Shown piece after piece: positions 43,549-54,800 of a DNA stretch of 64,000 nucleotides (its first letter is position 1; each line of letters starts with the position of its first letter). Made by a program: the position numbers and the translations under genes. Under the pieces are notes generated by a model. That model was given only the letters and a program-made list of their open reading frames with translations, made no database searches and had not been told where the DNA came from. The DNA comes from Leguminivora glycinivorella (Eukaryota; Arthropoda; Insecta; Lepidoptera; Tortricidae), in the NCBI RefSeq assembly GCF_023078275.1, contig NC_062983.1, positions 14,253,001 through 14,317,000 on the forward strand. Reading direction: 5' to 3'.

Positions 43549-44474
43549 TACGAGGTGCGGTCCAAATGTCTCCGGCCCGACAAATATGGCGGAAGAGTTT
43601 AAAAAAAGTATGGATATCATTGTGTTCGTCATTTATTCCACTTTTTTGGTGTATAGTTTCTTTAGGTGTCTGTTGGCTGTAGGTTTTTTACGGTGTTTAG
43701 TGCTAGGTTAGTGCCCAAACTTTTATCGTGCTTACAGCGAGATGAGTGAAAAACCGTGAGTTCATGAAACTTGAGACCAGCATAGACACCGCGTAGCGAG
43801 TTTATTGAATGCAATTGCTACTGTAGATGAAACCATGGTTATGTAAGACGATACTCTGTACAAAAGAAAATTAATGGAGTGACAACGTCATGGTGAAAAG
43901 GCGCCTAGAACAACCTCTGTCACAAAATGCACGAAAAAAGATAAAGGCTACGGTATTCTAGGGTTGTCACGAAATTCGAACGATTTACATAAAAGAAGGG
44001 TAGACTACGGTAAATAGCAGATGCTACGCAATATTTTTTGTCCAATTACGATAGCAGATTATGCAGAATAGTTTTTAAAAACTTAGCAGAGGCACAAGAG
44101 CATCTCCGCGACAATTTCCCCGTTCACGCTGCTTCATTTTACAAGGTTGCTATGACGAAATGTGTCTTCAAAAATATTCGGCACCTACCTTATATTCGAG
44201 ACGTGACCCCAAGTGATTATTATTTGTTCTAAAAACTTAAGGTAGACTGAAGTAGAAAAAAAAAATCTTCGTTTGACGAAGTGACCCGTGCGGTTTAGGG
44301 CGATTTTGAGGACAAAAATCTTTATTATTTTTATTAGGTGATGGAGAAGCTTATAAAGAGATTTGAAAAGTGCGTTGTGACAGAGGAAGACTATATTAAA
44401 AAATAAAAATAAAATTGTAAAGATATGTAAGCCCCTTCTTTGTTAGGCCGGAAACTTTTGGACCGCACCTCGTA
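43549..44474 (+). pseudogene. Degenerate mariner transposon
   Basis: The ends TACGAGGTGCGGTCCAAATG and TTTTGGACCGCACCTCGTA are inverted and sit at TA. Length (926 bp) is below the usual 1.2-1.3 kb. Transposase remnants appear in several frames: a DET motif near 43825, and a readable end segment with VHAASFYKVAMTK and DVTPSDYYLF near 44120-44230, matching the mariner HDNAPxH...PxLAPSDxxLF region. Multiple stops and indels show it is dead. Confidence 0.85.
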
Positions 44475-45180
44475 CATCCCTATTTGCACATAATAAATGT
44501 CAAACAAGATTGATACCTGACTTCAAGGGAAGAAAATCCAAATTTCTCTATCTGCAGTATTATATCGGTTTTCGCGGTAGGGCCACTGAGCTACTATCCT
44601 GTGCTAGGTGATAGCACGTGATAGTGAACTGCATAATTCATAAGTACCTAACTACAGTACAGTCAGGTACCGTTAAGTACCCAGGTTCTAAAAAAAATAC
44701 ATTTTCGATATGAATAATTAGTACTAGTTACAAATTTAATAACATCTAGGTATACCCTTAGCGAAATATTTTAGATAAGTACGAGTACCTATACTTAATA
44801 ACGTCGGCTTCAAATTAAACTTAACAAATGGTTAACAAACCTCTTTACAGTAAAAAGCGTCTGGTTTGAAAAAAGTCATTTCGATTTTAGAAACAAGAGA
44901 AAAAGTTATACATGTAGCAAAACGTCTTTTGTGATTTTTGCTAGTGGAAGCGTTATTTTTATCCAAATTTTTTGTGATGTCGTAATATTTGACTAAATCT
45001 TTTGCGTGGTTATATAATTATTTTTATTTATTTACTCTCTTTAATGAGAGGTGTGTCGAAAATTTGTACCAAGCGAAGAGCAAATATTTTGACAGGAGTG
45101 CCTAGAAACCTTGAGCATATCGTGAGTAGTGAGATGTCCAATGTATCCTAAACGGGTTAGGATAAAGTCGATAGAGCTCA
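44475..45180. other. Upstream region of the kinase gene
   Basis: AT-rich, without a bounded repeat. No convincing TATA box or splice-framed upstream exon; the kinase appears to be encoded in a single exon starting at 45181. Confidence 0.4.
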
Positions 45181-46215
45181 ATGGCTGAGCGCCTGAGCCC
45201 TCGAAGCTCTGAGGTAAACGCCCTAGAACAGCGAGGCTACCTCATCGGGAAGAAGATCGGGCAGGGGTCCTACGCCACCGTACACCTGGCCCAGTACTGC
45301 GATGCATCCAGTCCCAAGCGGATGCAGCTGGCATGCAAAATATTCGACAAGGAGAAAGCCCCTCGTGATTTTTTAGAAAAATTCTTCCCTCGCGAACTTG
45401 ACATCCTGACTAAAATCGAGAATCCACACATCATTCAAGTACACAGTATTCTGCAGCGAGGGCCGAGAGTGTTTATCTTTATGCGCTACGCCGACAACGG
45501 CGATTTGTTGGATTTCATAAAGCGAAATGGCGTCGTACCCGAAAACCAGGCCAAATTGTGGTTCCGGCAGATGGCAAGTGGACTACAGTATCTACACAGC
45601 AAGAATATAGCGCATCGTGATCTTAAGTGTGAAAACATACTGTTGTCTAGGCGGTTCAATGTGAAACTGGCCGATTTCGGTTTCGCAAGATTTTGTACCG
45701 ATGGGGACAATCGCCGCGTGCTCAGCCAGACCTACTGCGGCTCCGCCGCGTACGCGGCTCCGGAAGTGGTGAGTGGTACACCTTACAATCCCAAGCTCGC
45801 CGACGTGTGGTCCCTCGGAATAATTCTGTTCATCATGTTGAACGCGTCCATGCCTTTCGATGACTCCAACTTGCGCAAACTGTTGAAAGATCAGATGTCC
45901 CGCAACTGGGTGTTTAGATCTAGGATAAGGGACACGGTTTCGACGGCGTCGAAGTCTATCGTGCGTCACATTCTGGAGCCGGATATAACGCTGCGGCTGA
46001 CGCTGGACCGGGTGTTGTCCCACGAGTGGACGCGGCCGCGCAAGGACCGCAGCGGCAGCATGGTGGGGCGGCTGGTGCAGTCGGCGCCGACCGCGCCGCC
46101 CTGCAAGCGCGAGCACGAGGAGGCGGGCACGTCGGCCGGCGTGCGCGTCTCGGGCGACCACAGCGAGTCCAAACGCGAGCGCCACGACGACATCAACGCG
46201 CGTTCTCGTAACTAG
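45181..46215 (+). CDS. Testis-specific-type serine/threonine protein kinase (TSSK family), intronless
   Basis: 344 residues in one uninterrupted frame. The kinase domain spans roughly 20-288: glycine loop IGQGSYATVHLA (26-37), ATP-binding Lys53 in LACKIF, helix C Glu72, catalytic HRDLKCEN (Asp147), DFG (Asp165), activation loop SQTYCGSAAYAAPE with Thr184, and ADVWSLG. GSYATV, HRDLKCENIL and the T-loop YCGSAAYAAPE pattern are typical of TSSK kinases, which act in sperm maturation. All catalytic residues are present. The C-terminal 50 residues are GC-rich, charged and low in complexity. The lack of introns suggests a retrogene origin. The nearest alternative would be another CAMK-group kinase, but TSSK fits best. 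Confidence 0.9.
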   Translation: MAERLSPRSSEVNALEQRGYLIGKKIGQGSYATVHLAQYCDASSPKRMQLACKIFDKEKAPRDFLEKFFPRELDILTKIENPHIIQVHSILQRGPRVFIFMRYADNGDLLDFIKRNGVVPENQAKLWFRQMASGLQYLHSKNIAHRDLKCENILLSRRFNVKLADFGFARFCTDGDNRRVLSQTYCGSAAYAAPEVVSGTPYNPKLADVWSLGIILFIMLNASMPFDDSNLRKLLKDQMSRNWVFRSRIRDTVSTASKSIVRHILEPDITLRLTLDRVLSHEWTRPRKDRSGSMVGRLVQSAPTAPPCKREHEEAGTSAGVRVSGDHSESKRERHDDINARSRN

Positions 46216-47050
46216 ACTACCCATACTTGAAAATGACAACTTTGCTAACGTTGCTCCTGTCTTAACTTTTTTTATCCACACCACAGTTACAGTCAAAAGT
46301 TTCCTTACAACAATAGTTCAAAACTTACGGTTGAAATGACCGTAAAATATTGATCCTGCCCTTATAATCTATTGGATGTAAAAATCGAAAATTTACATTT
46401 TTACCTATATTTTTTTCTTATTGATGATCTTATTGTCGTCGATAAAGAAAATATTTATTTTATATTAAAGTATCCAAAACACACCTCTTTGTTTCACATT
46501 GCATTTTCTACAAGTAGAGTAGGTTATCTACTATGTAGCAATATAATTAATGAGGCATATTCTGATTATTAGAGTTGTTCCTATTTTGCTTAAACTACGA
46601 TCTTCCTTTGTCCCATCCCATCCCTTATATTTTTTTATCCTTTGTCCTAATACCGTTGAGATTTTGTACGAAACCAGACGCGGCAACCGTTTCGATGGAG
46701 CCTCGCTGCGCGGGGCTCCAATTTTACACTGTTTGCCCTTCGGACATCTATAGGTACCTAACAAACCTAACCTAGCTACCTACTGCCTGGCCCTTGCTAT
46801 CAGTAAGTCAATTGGGAAGAAAATTCCCAGTGGTTCAACTGGTAAAACTACGCGGTAAGACAGGGAATTAATAGCCTCATAATTCTCAACATCGCTCGTG
46901 CAGTGTGGATAAATACTTTGAGGGGTGAAAAAAAAACATAATTTGTTCGATGTTTAAACCAAATTTAATGAACCAGAATAATAAATGTATCGTGTAGATA
47001 CCTTTTGATGAATATTAATATGTCGTAGAATTTATTGCCGTAGGCATAGA
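46216..47050. other. Downstream of the kinase gene
   Basis: No further coding. A block at 46660-46790 (CGATGGAGCCTCGCTGCGCG, then TTTGCCCTTCGGACATCTAT) recurs in similar form at 49085-49155 and is probably a dispersed repeat. Confidence 0.4.
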
Positions 47051-47054
47051 CTAT

Positions 47055-47177
47055 TTACGGTCAACTAATTTGAATCTTAGGCCACTCTTGACACCGTGGC
47101 ATTGGCCATAGAAGTTCATTTTGACGTTGACTGTGAAAAGGTTCTACAGTGGCCTAGGATTCTAATTGGTTGACTGT
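47055..47177. mobile_element. MITE, CGGTCAACTAATTTGAATC family
   Basis: ACGGTCAACTAATTTGAATC with TAGGCCAC is mirrored by GTGGCCTAGGATTCTAATTG followed by GTTGACTGT. A rearranged relative is at 48232-48383. Confidence 0.6.
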
Positions 47178-47205
47178 ACAAAGCGCCAAAGCCCTTAAGG
47201 CTTAA

Positions 47206-47425
47206 CTACAGTCACCCCTCGGACACTGACGATCAAATATATGAAAGAGGCGCGTTCCTAGCACACAGTCTAAGCTCGTATAGGTGAACGCGTACTATGC
47301 TTGTAATGTGCGTGTGCGCGTTTTTGACAGGCGGTAACTGTGAGGCGGTGGGCGGCGCTTTCAGCGGGGAGCGGGAGTGGCCATACTGTAAGATAGTACT
47401 TTTTATTATACTGTGCTACAGTCGT
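47206..47425 (+). repeat. Dispersed repeat with an inverted partner 15 kb away
   Basis: The block from CGATCAAATATATGAAAGAG through CTAGCACACAGTCTAAGCTC and TTGACAGGCGGTAACTGTGA to GTACTTTTTATTATACTGTG is found again, reverse-complemented, at 62345-62600. No coding function recognised. Confidence 0.7.
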
Positions 47426-48158
47426 TATCTAGCGGTGAGTACCAGAATATTCAGTACTCAACATTAGAACGAGAACTCTAATGTTCAGCAATTTTCAGCT
47501 ACAGTCTAGCCACAAGTGTCGTCTTGTTTTCTCACACTTATTGATTTGAAAGGGATAACGTTACAACGTTGGGACTTTAATTTCTACTCTTTTTGGTCAG
47601 ACTGTAATTGCAATCGCATTAACGGAACTTTATTTTGTAACTGCTTCCCCATGTAATTTATTTGTATATGTATTGTTGGGAATTTGTCCGTTGCTACCAG
47701 CGTGACACCTAATGTCGACTAGTAGGCAAATACCATTTACTCAGTACGTTTTGGTAGTAGGTCATAATTTTGCTATTAACCATTAGATGGCCACAGTTCA
47801 GCCTCTGATCGAGATACGTGCCGGTCAAGGGGATTCAATTGGCTACGCATGCTGTATGAACGTACAGTCAACCAATTGGGAACCCTAGGCAGAGTGCTAC
47901 AACCATGTCAAAATGACAAGCAGTAAGAGATTTCTTACAATCTCATTAATAACGTCACTATATTTTTTTTAGAAGGTGCTCTTTGCACATTGACTGTCGG
48001 GATGTATCATATTGTGCGCTTGACAATGGTGTTCCCCACGCTTTTAGATTAGTATCTTTATGGGCCACCGCTGCTGGCTTCTGCCCCATGCATGCATGCC
48101 TTCCAAAGGTCCGGGATATACTCCTAAAATAGGTACCTACGACGTTAGTCAACCAATT

Positions 48159-48248
48159 TAGGGTCCCTCCACATCTGACGTCTCGCGAGCGTAGCGTCGG
48201 GCCAACTGCTACGCTCGCGAGACGCCAGAATATGTGGGGGACCCTTAA
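48159..48248. mobile_element. Palindromic 90-bp MITE
   Basis: TTAGGGTCCCTCCACAT with CGTCTCGCGAGCGTAGC pairs with GCTACGCTCGCGAGACGCCA followed by ATGTGGGGGACCCTTA. It appears to sit between other repeat fragments at 47865-48383. Confidence 0.65.
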
Positions 48249-48663
48249 ATCCTAGACCACGTAGAAGTAGAACCTTTTTTTCACAGTCTACGTCAAAAGT
48301 AACTTCTATGGCCTATAATGCACGGTGTCAATAAGACATGGTTCTAGAGTGGCCTATGGTTCAAATTGGTTTACCGTATAAAAGGCTGATAGGTAGATGA
48401 TGAAACTAAGTGATGTGCAAGTTGCGGAAACTTTCCAAAAAAAAATCATAGGTAAGTTTCTTGAAAAATTCACGAAAATTTCACGAAAACTAAAGGTAAT
48501 TTAAATATATGAAATGGAAAGATTCCATCCATACAATTGTCCATAAAAAGTATGGAAAGTTTCCGAAGTTTTTCCTATTTATGTAAAAATTTCTGAATTT
48601 TGGAAACTTTCCGTCAGCACATCAATAAATGAAACTGATGAGATGAAATACATTTTAACCTCG

Positions 48664-48888
48664 TTAACTCTTTACTTCATGGCTCTGAGAGGATTCACCT
48701 CCCTGAACCGTTTTATCGGAAGGTAGAATGGGAAGAGCTTCGGCATGAATTTTGAATGTGCTGTATGTTATTTGCATGAAGGAGTAAATGATAGAAACGG
48801 TTTGAGTATCCCAATCGTAATCGACTTTCGGCGGGCTGAGTGCCCACACCGTTACTCTGACGTATGAAATCTCTGCATCTTGCGGCTC
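48664..48888 (-). CDS. Secreted protein exon 3 (stop)
   Basis: 74 codons and TAA, from EPQDAEISYVRVTVWALSP to SHEVKS. Acceptor TTCTAG. It is open and has protein-like codon use, in contrast to its surroundings. Confidence 0.7.
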   Translation of the reverse strand, partial: EPQDAEISYVRVTVWALSPPKVDYDWDTQTVSIIYSFMQITYSTFKIHAEALPILPSDKTVQGGESSQSHEVKS

Positions 48889-51800
48889 CTAGAAACATTT
48901 CAAGTAATTTTTAAACGATTATTATAAGGCACTTATCAGTATTTAGAAGAATTCAAAAACTACAAATAATATATAGCCATCAACGCCAAATCTAAATAAA
49001 TAAGTTTCAGGTGAATTACACTGGATTAGTAGCAACTGGACTAAAACGCATTTTTCGTTTTATCTTAACTTTAAAGCGATATCGATGGAGCCCCACTCAC
49101 GCGAGGCTCCTATACTGTGCACTTTGGCCTTCGCCCATTTGAAGATACGTAACGAACCCAAAGACTATGCGATTATATATATACTTACGGGAATCTGATA
49201 GAAATTTCGATATGAGAATATTTGAATAGTGCCCTCCTTTTCATAACATTGAAAAGAGTTACTCTCCTTTTTACCTGAAAGACAAGTTTTTATAAATTTA
49301 ATATAAATAAATTAAGCTAATATACGTCCCACTTCTGGGCACAGGCTTCCTGACATTCATAAGAGGGCTTGGGCCACGCTTGGGCTATAGTCTCCACGCT
49401 AGCCAAATGCGGATTGGGACTTCACGAAAATATCGTGAGGAAACCTGAATATCGCGATATTCAGGTTTCCTCGCGATATTTTCCTTCACCGATAAGCTAG
49501 TTATAAATATTAAATTATATTTCGTAAGGTCAATATACGGATAAGTGTGTGATAAGGAGAAGTGTGTCTGGCCTCCACATTAATTTTGACCTGTTTAAAT
49601 AATGATATAATTAGTAGATATTTTTCTAGCACGAACGAAGTGACACTAGTGACTTCCTTCCGATATCTAGTTCATCGATAACTTACATTATATATAATAT
49701 GTCATTAATTATTGCAGTGGCACTGGATCTTGAGTAGTTTAATGTGCTCTGCCTACCCCGTTTAGGGAATACAGGCTTGAATTTAGGTGTATATAACATT
49801 AATGTTTTATACAAATGTCGCATGTTTGAAAATAAATGGACAATAATAATAAAACGAACCATATTTAATAGTTTACATGTTCTTAAATTATTTTCTAAGA
49901 TTTTAGATGTCTTTTCCATCACGGAACAATGGTATTCCGGACCTTTGGGAGGCGTGCGCGGGGCCGAAGCCAACACGTAGAGGCCCTTTCGACACTTTAT
50001 TGAAATGTAAGGGGTACACCGAGCGGATGTTGCCCTTGCCCGTATCATGGGACACACGCAGCGGCAACACCCGCCAGGGTGTAAGGACTATTATTTTAGA
50101 TCCCCCGCGCGCGGCTGACAACACAACACGTATTATTTGTTAACTCCCCTTTTATAAACGTTTACTATGGGTTAATTCGCGTATCTGGACTTTAAAATTA
50201 TTTCAAAACGAAGCTTAGACTCTGTGCAACACAAGTGTAATATTTTTCGCATTATAGATCAAGTGGTTTGGATACATTCACAGTGTTAATAAACAGTTAC
50301 GAAACAGTATTTATTATTTTTCGCGTAGTGACGGTCGCCGGCCGGCCGCTCCGCGATAAGCGATAACACTTGCTCGACGGGCAAGCTGCCCTCGTACCAC
50401 GATACTCTCGTTTGGAAACGCGCTGTCGCTTAGTTGTCGAATCGTTACTTGGTACAGGAAACATGATCTGCTTCGGGTGTCAAGAAAAACTGGGACAGGG
50501 CGATGAGGTGATCGAGTGTACCTCAAAAGGATGCAAACAAACTTTCTGCACTGTCTGTATAAATACGGTACGCTTGACACAAAGTGAAGTAATTACCTGG
50601 ATCTGCCCCGACTGCTCTGCTAAAGCGAAGAAGGGAGGCGATAACTCGTCTACGCCGGTTCGTAACTATACAGAGAATGTAACTATGCGCAAGAAGACAC
50701 TTCAGACACTACAACAATCATTCCCAGTGGACCCCCACGTTTCAAATGCTGGCGACGCAGCTGCCGCTAGCGCCGATGTCGTACCGCAGACACAGTCACT
50801 AGTCTCAGAAATGAGACTCCTGCGTGCGAGCGCAAATGAAATGTTGGACTCTTTCAAACTTCGCCTTGACCAATTATGTGAAAAAATTGAGACACTTGAC
50901 TCTAGAGTGAAATCTCTAGAAAAGCTAGAGAGTGAGAATATTATATTGACCGCTAAAATCTCTGAGCTGGAAAACCAGCTCGAATCACAGGCTCAGGCAT
51001 GTTTAAGGAATGAGATCGATATACTGGGTGTTGAAGAGCTGCCCAATGAAAGCCCCTATCACCTGGTGCTGAGCACGGCGACAAAGCTTGGAGTCGAGCT
51101 TAGGAACTCTGACTTGGCACATGTGTCCCGAGTTGGCCCCAAGCGCCAGGGCAGTTCAAGCGGCGACGAGGACTCCGCACGCCGCATTCAGAGGCCCTTG
51201 GCCGTGGCTTTTGTCAATAAAGCCAAAAGAGATGAGTTTCTGAAAAAGGCTAGAGCTCGCCGTAGTATAAAGAGTAATGACATAGTCGGATCAAATGGAC
51301 CTGACTCACTACTATATGTAAACGAACGACTCACCAGCTCCAACCGCCGGTTATTTCGCAGTTCCAGAGCCTTCGCCACCGAACATAGATACAAATACTG
51401 CTGGGTGCACAACGGCGCGATTTTTGTCAGGAAACAGGACGCCAAATCCGGAAGCCCTGCGATTCGTATTAAATCGGACAACGATCTCCTCAAACTATCA
51501 AATGCCCAGTGCAAGCCCACGGCGGACCAGCGCTGCTCGGAAGGCAACGACTCGCCGTCCTGATTTTTCGCTCTTTCTATTACTGTTTTATTGTACTTCA
51601 CTCTGTTCTCTGATTAAGTTGTCCACTTTTACTATTGTAACATTTGAAACACAGTACAAACATACGCTTACACTGACACACTTACACACTTCCATTAACG
51701 CACCTACCTATAATTATAACAGAAGGATACACCCTCTTGGGCACAAGTACAAATCTCAGTATATGGCATTTAAAAAGTTCACGTTACCATTGTCTTACTC

Positions 51801-54800
51801 ATTTTTTATCTTACCCTGGATACCCTAAATCTATTAGATGACATAGACAAATCTTTTGAGATAAAATGCCACTCTATTTCAAATCCAGAAAACTGTGCCC
51901 AAATAATATCTAAGTATCCTTTGAAAATCCTAAGCCTGAACATTAGGAGCATAAATAAAAATTTCGATAGCTTTCTGGTGCTGCATGAAAGGCTAAATAT
52001 AGAGTTCGATGTAATTTTGTTTAGTGAATGCTGGATCAATGAAAACTCGACGATTTGCCAACTAAATAACTATGTTTCTTACAGCTCCAAAAAGTTTATA
52101 AATAAGTCCGGGGGAGTAACTGTTTATGTTAATAAAAAGTGGTCCCCGATTTTTTCAGAGTTAAATGTAATCGATGCAAACTGTGTGCTGGTAAAAGTGC
52201 CCAACGCCTTCTGTGTTGTAGGTATATATAGATCACCGAGTTTTCATAACGTGGACGCTTTTACTTGCTCGCTTGACGAAGCTTTGAAATCTATCGATTC
52301 TTCCCCTGCCTTGTTCTCGCGGGTGACCTCAATATCGATATCCTAGACTCATCATCTACCTATGCTCAATCCTCAGAGTATCTTTGTTCCTTGGCGGAAA
52401 ATGGTTTAGTCCCTTGCATAAACGGTGTCACACACCATAAGTCTTGTCTGGATCACATCTTTGTCCCAGCACAAAGCCAAGCGGAGTCAATTATCTGTAC
52501 AGCTGATGTCACGGATCATGATATTACTATGGTGGGAATTTCTCTTTCTCTCGAGAAGCCAAGCAAAGCAGAGCGTGTAAAAATTATTACTGATTATGCT
52601 TCTCTCAGGGCAGAGTTAGGATCCACAGACTGGTCGCCCATCTTGTACAGCACTAATCTCGAAACTGCCACGGATCTCTTCTCTGACCTGATTGAGGATG
52701 CGGTTTCTAAATGTTCAAAAACTGTGAAGCTTGGCCGCTCCATGTACACTATCCAGCCATGGATGACTCCTGGCCTGTTAAGATGTTCGAGACACAGGGA
52801 CAAATTGCATAAAGAGTTTCGTAAAGATCCAAAAAATGAATTTAAAAAATTAGTATATACGCGATATAGGAATTTTTACATCTCTTTGTTGCGAAAGTTA
52901 AAAGCAGAGTATGATAAAAATGATCTGATACAAAATAAAGATATGCCCCGGAAGCTTTGGAAATCGATAAATCGTATTATACACAAAACATCTAAACCAT
53001 CGTGCACAACTGATCTTTTGAATTCTGGAAGCTCTCCTGAGGAGGCTCTAAACAAATGTAATGAATACTACTCGACAGTCGGTTCCAACCTTGCTAGCTC
53101 TATTCTGAAAAAAATAAACGAAACGCAAGAGTCTCTAACCAGGAAAGTTGTCTGCAAGAGCGCTATTCCACACTCATTTTATATTAGCCCCGTCACTCCT
53201 CAGGAGATACTAAGCATTATAAAAACTCTTGACGCCCATAAGGCAACTGACTCTAGTTCTTTAAACAATAGACTTCTTAGGGAGGTGGGTGACGAAATTG
53301 TAGTACCTCTTGCAGCCATTTTTAACCTCAGCATCACCTCAGGATGTTTCCCCCAAAACTGGAAAATTGCTACAGTCATCCCAATACATAAAGGTGGATC
53401 TTCTCTTGTTCCAAATAATTTTAGGCCTATTTCGCTTTTGGGTACTTTTTCTAAATTGCTCGAACGTGTCGTAAACAAAAGGCTGATCGATTACCTAGAG
53501 CAGAACAGACTTCTTTCCGAGTACCAGTTCGGTTTCCGAAAAGGAAAGTCAACTGAGGATGCGGTAACTATGTTGATAGATACAGCTGTATCTCATCTGG
53601 ATGAGGGTCGACACTGCATCGGAGTGTTCTTGGATTTAGCCAAAGCATTCGACACTGTTTCCATTCCCTTGCTTCTCAAAAAGTTGGAATCCTTTGGTAT
53701 TCGCGGTGTTGCCCTAGACTGGTTTACCAGCTACCTATCGCGTAGGAGCCAGCTCGTCAAAATTGGAAATGCATGTAGCAACTTGAGACCCGTGTCATTT
53801 GGCGTACCACAGGGAAGTATCCTAGGTCCTACACTGTTCATTGTTTACATGAATGACATTATGTCACTCAAAATAGATAAAAGTAAAGCCCTGTGTTACG
53901 CCGATGACACCGCACTGCTGTTCTATGGCGGCTCTTGGCAAGAGGCATGCGATGCGGCTACTTCAGGTCTGCAAAAAGTTACAAACTGGCTAAACCAAAA
54001 TCTTTTAACTATAATAATAATAATAATAATATAATATAATAATAATAGTTCTTTATTTACAGGTAAATACCCATTTCAAATAATCCAGTACAATGTCAAA
54101 AAAACAAAAGTAAATAAAAATAAAAATAATTAAAACTTAAAATACAATAATGCCTAAAAAATTAGGCAGTCACAGCCTAGGAGTCACTTCCTATTCCTGT
54201 CGTGGTGGACGGCTACCCAGTACTTATATATTGGGTTGTCCAAGTGCTCGGCCAGCTCACGGAGAATACTGTTGTCAGACGTTCTTAAGCGGCTCCAGAA
54301 CGAAGCGACGCGGGAACGAATGATCGCAAAAAAATCAGGGACTTCGGCCTGTGCAAACATGGTTGACGCGCTACAGCATCTTGGAAGTTTCATTAGAATA
54401 CGGTATGCGTCATTATACTGGACTCTAATTTTACTCATCGCACGTCGTGTGAATCTGCTCCAGAGTTGACATGTGTAGAAGCATAAACAATATGCCCTAA
54501 ACAATGTCACCTTCACTTCATCACTACAACGCGCGAATCTTCGCGCAAGCATGTTGCATCGCACAGCCAAAGCCCTGCGCTCCCGCTCAATGTCGTCGTC
54601 ATCAAGTAAACCCTCCGTGAGCATATGTCCGAGATACTTGAACCCTTTCACTCTTTCCACTTGTGCTTGCTCAAGATACACTGGCGGGACATTCGTCGGA
54701 CCTCTCCCTGACTTAAAAACCATCATTTTTGTTTTAAGTACGTTATACTTTAGACCGTGGCTATGAGCATATTGCTCACACACTGCCAAAAGTTTTCTTA

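Noticed and set aside
45592..46296. 234-codon minus-strand frame opposite the kinase gene
   Set aside because: It is the GC-rich antisense shadow of the kinase C-terminal half, with no recognisable domain and low-complexity Arg/Ala/His content.
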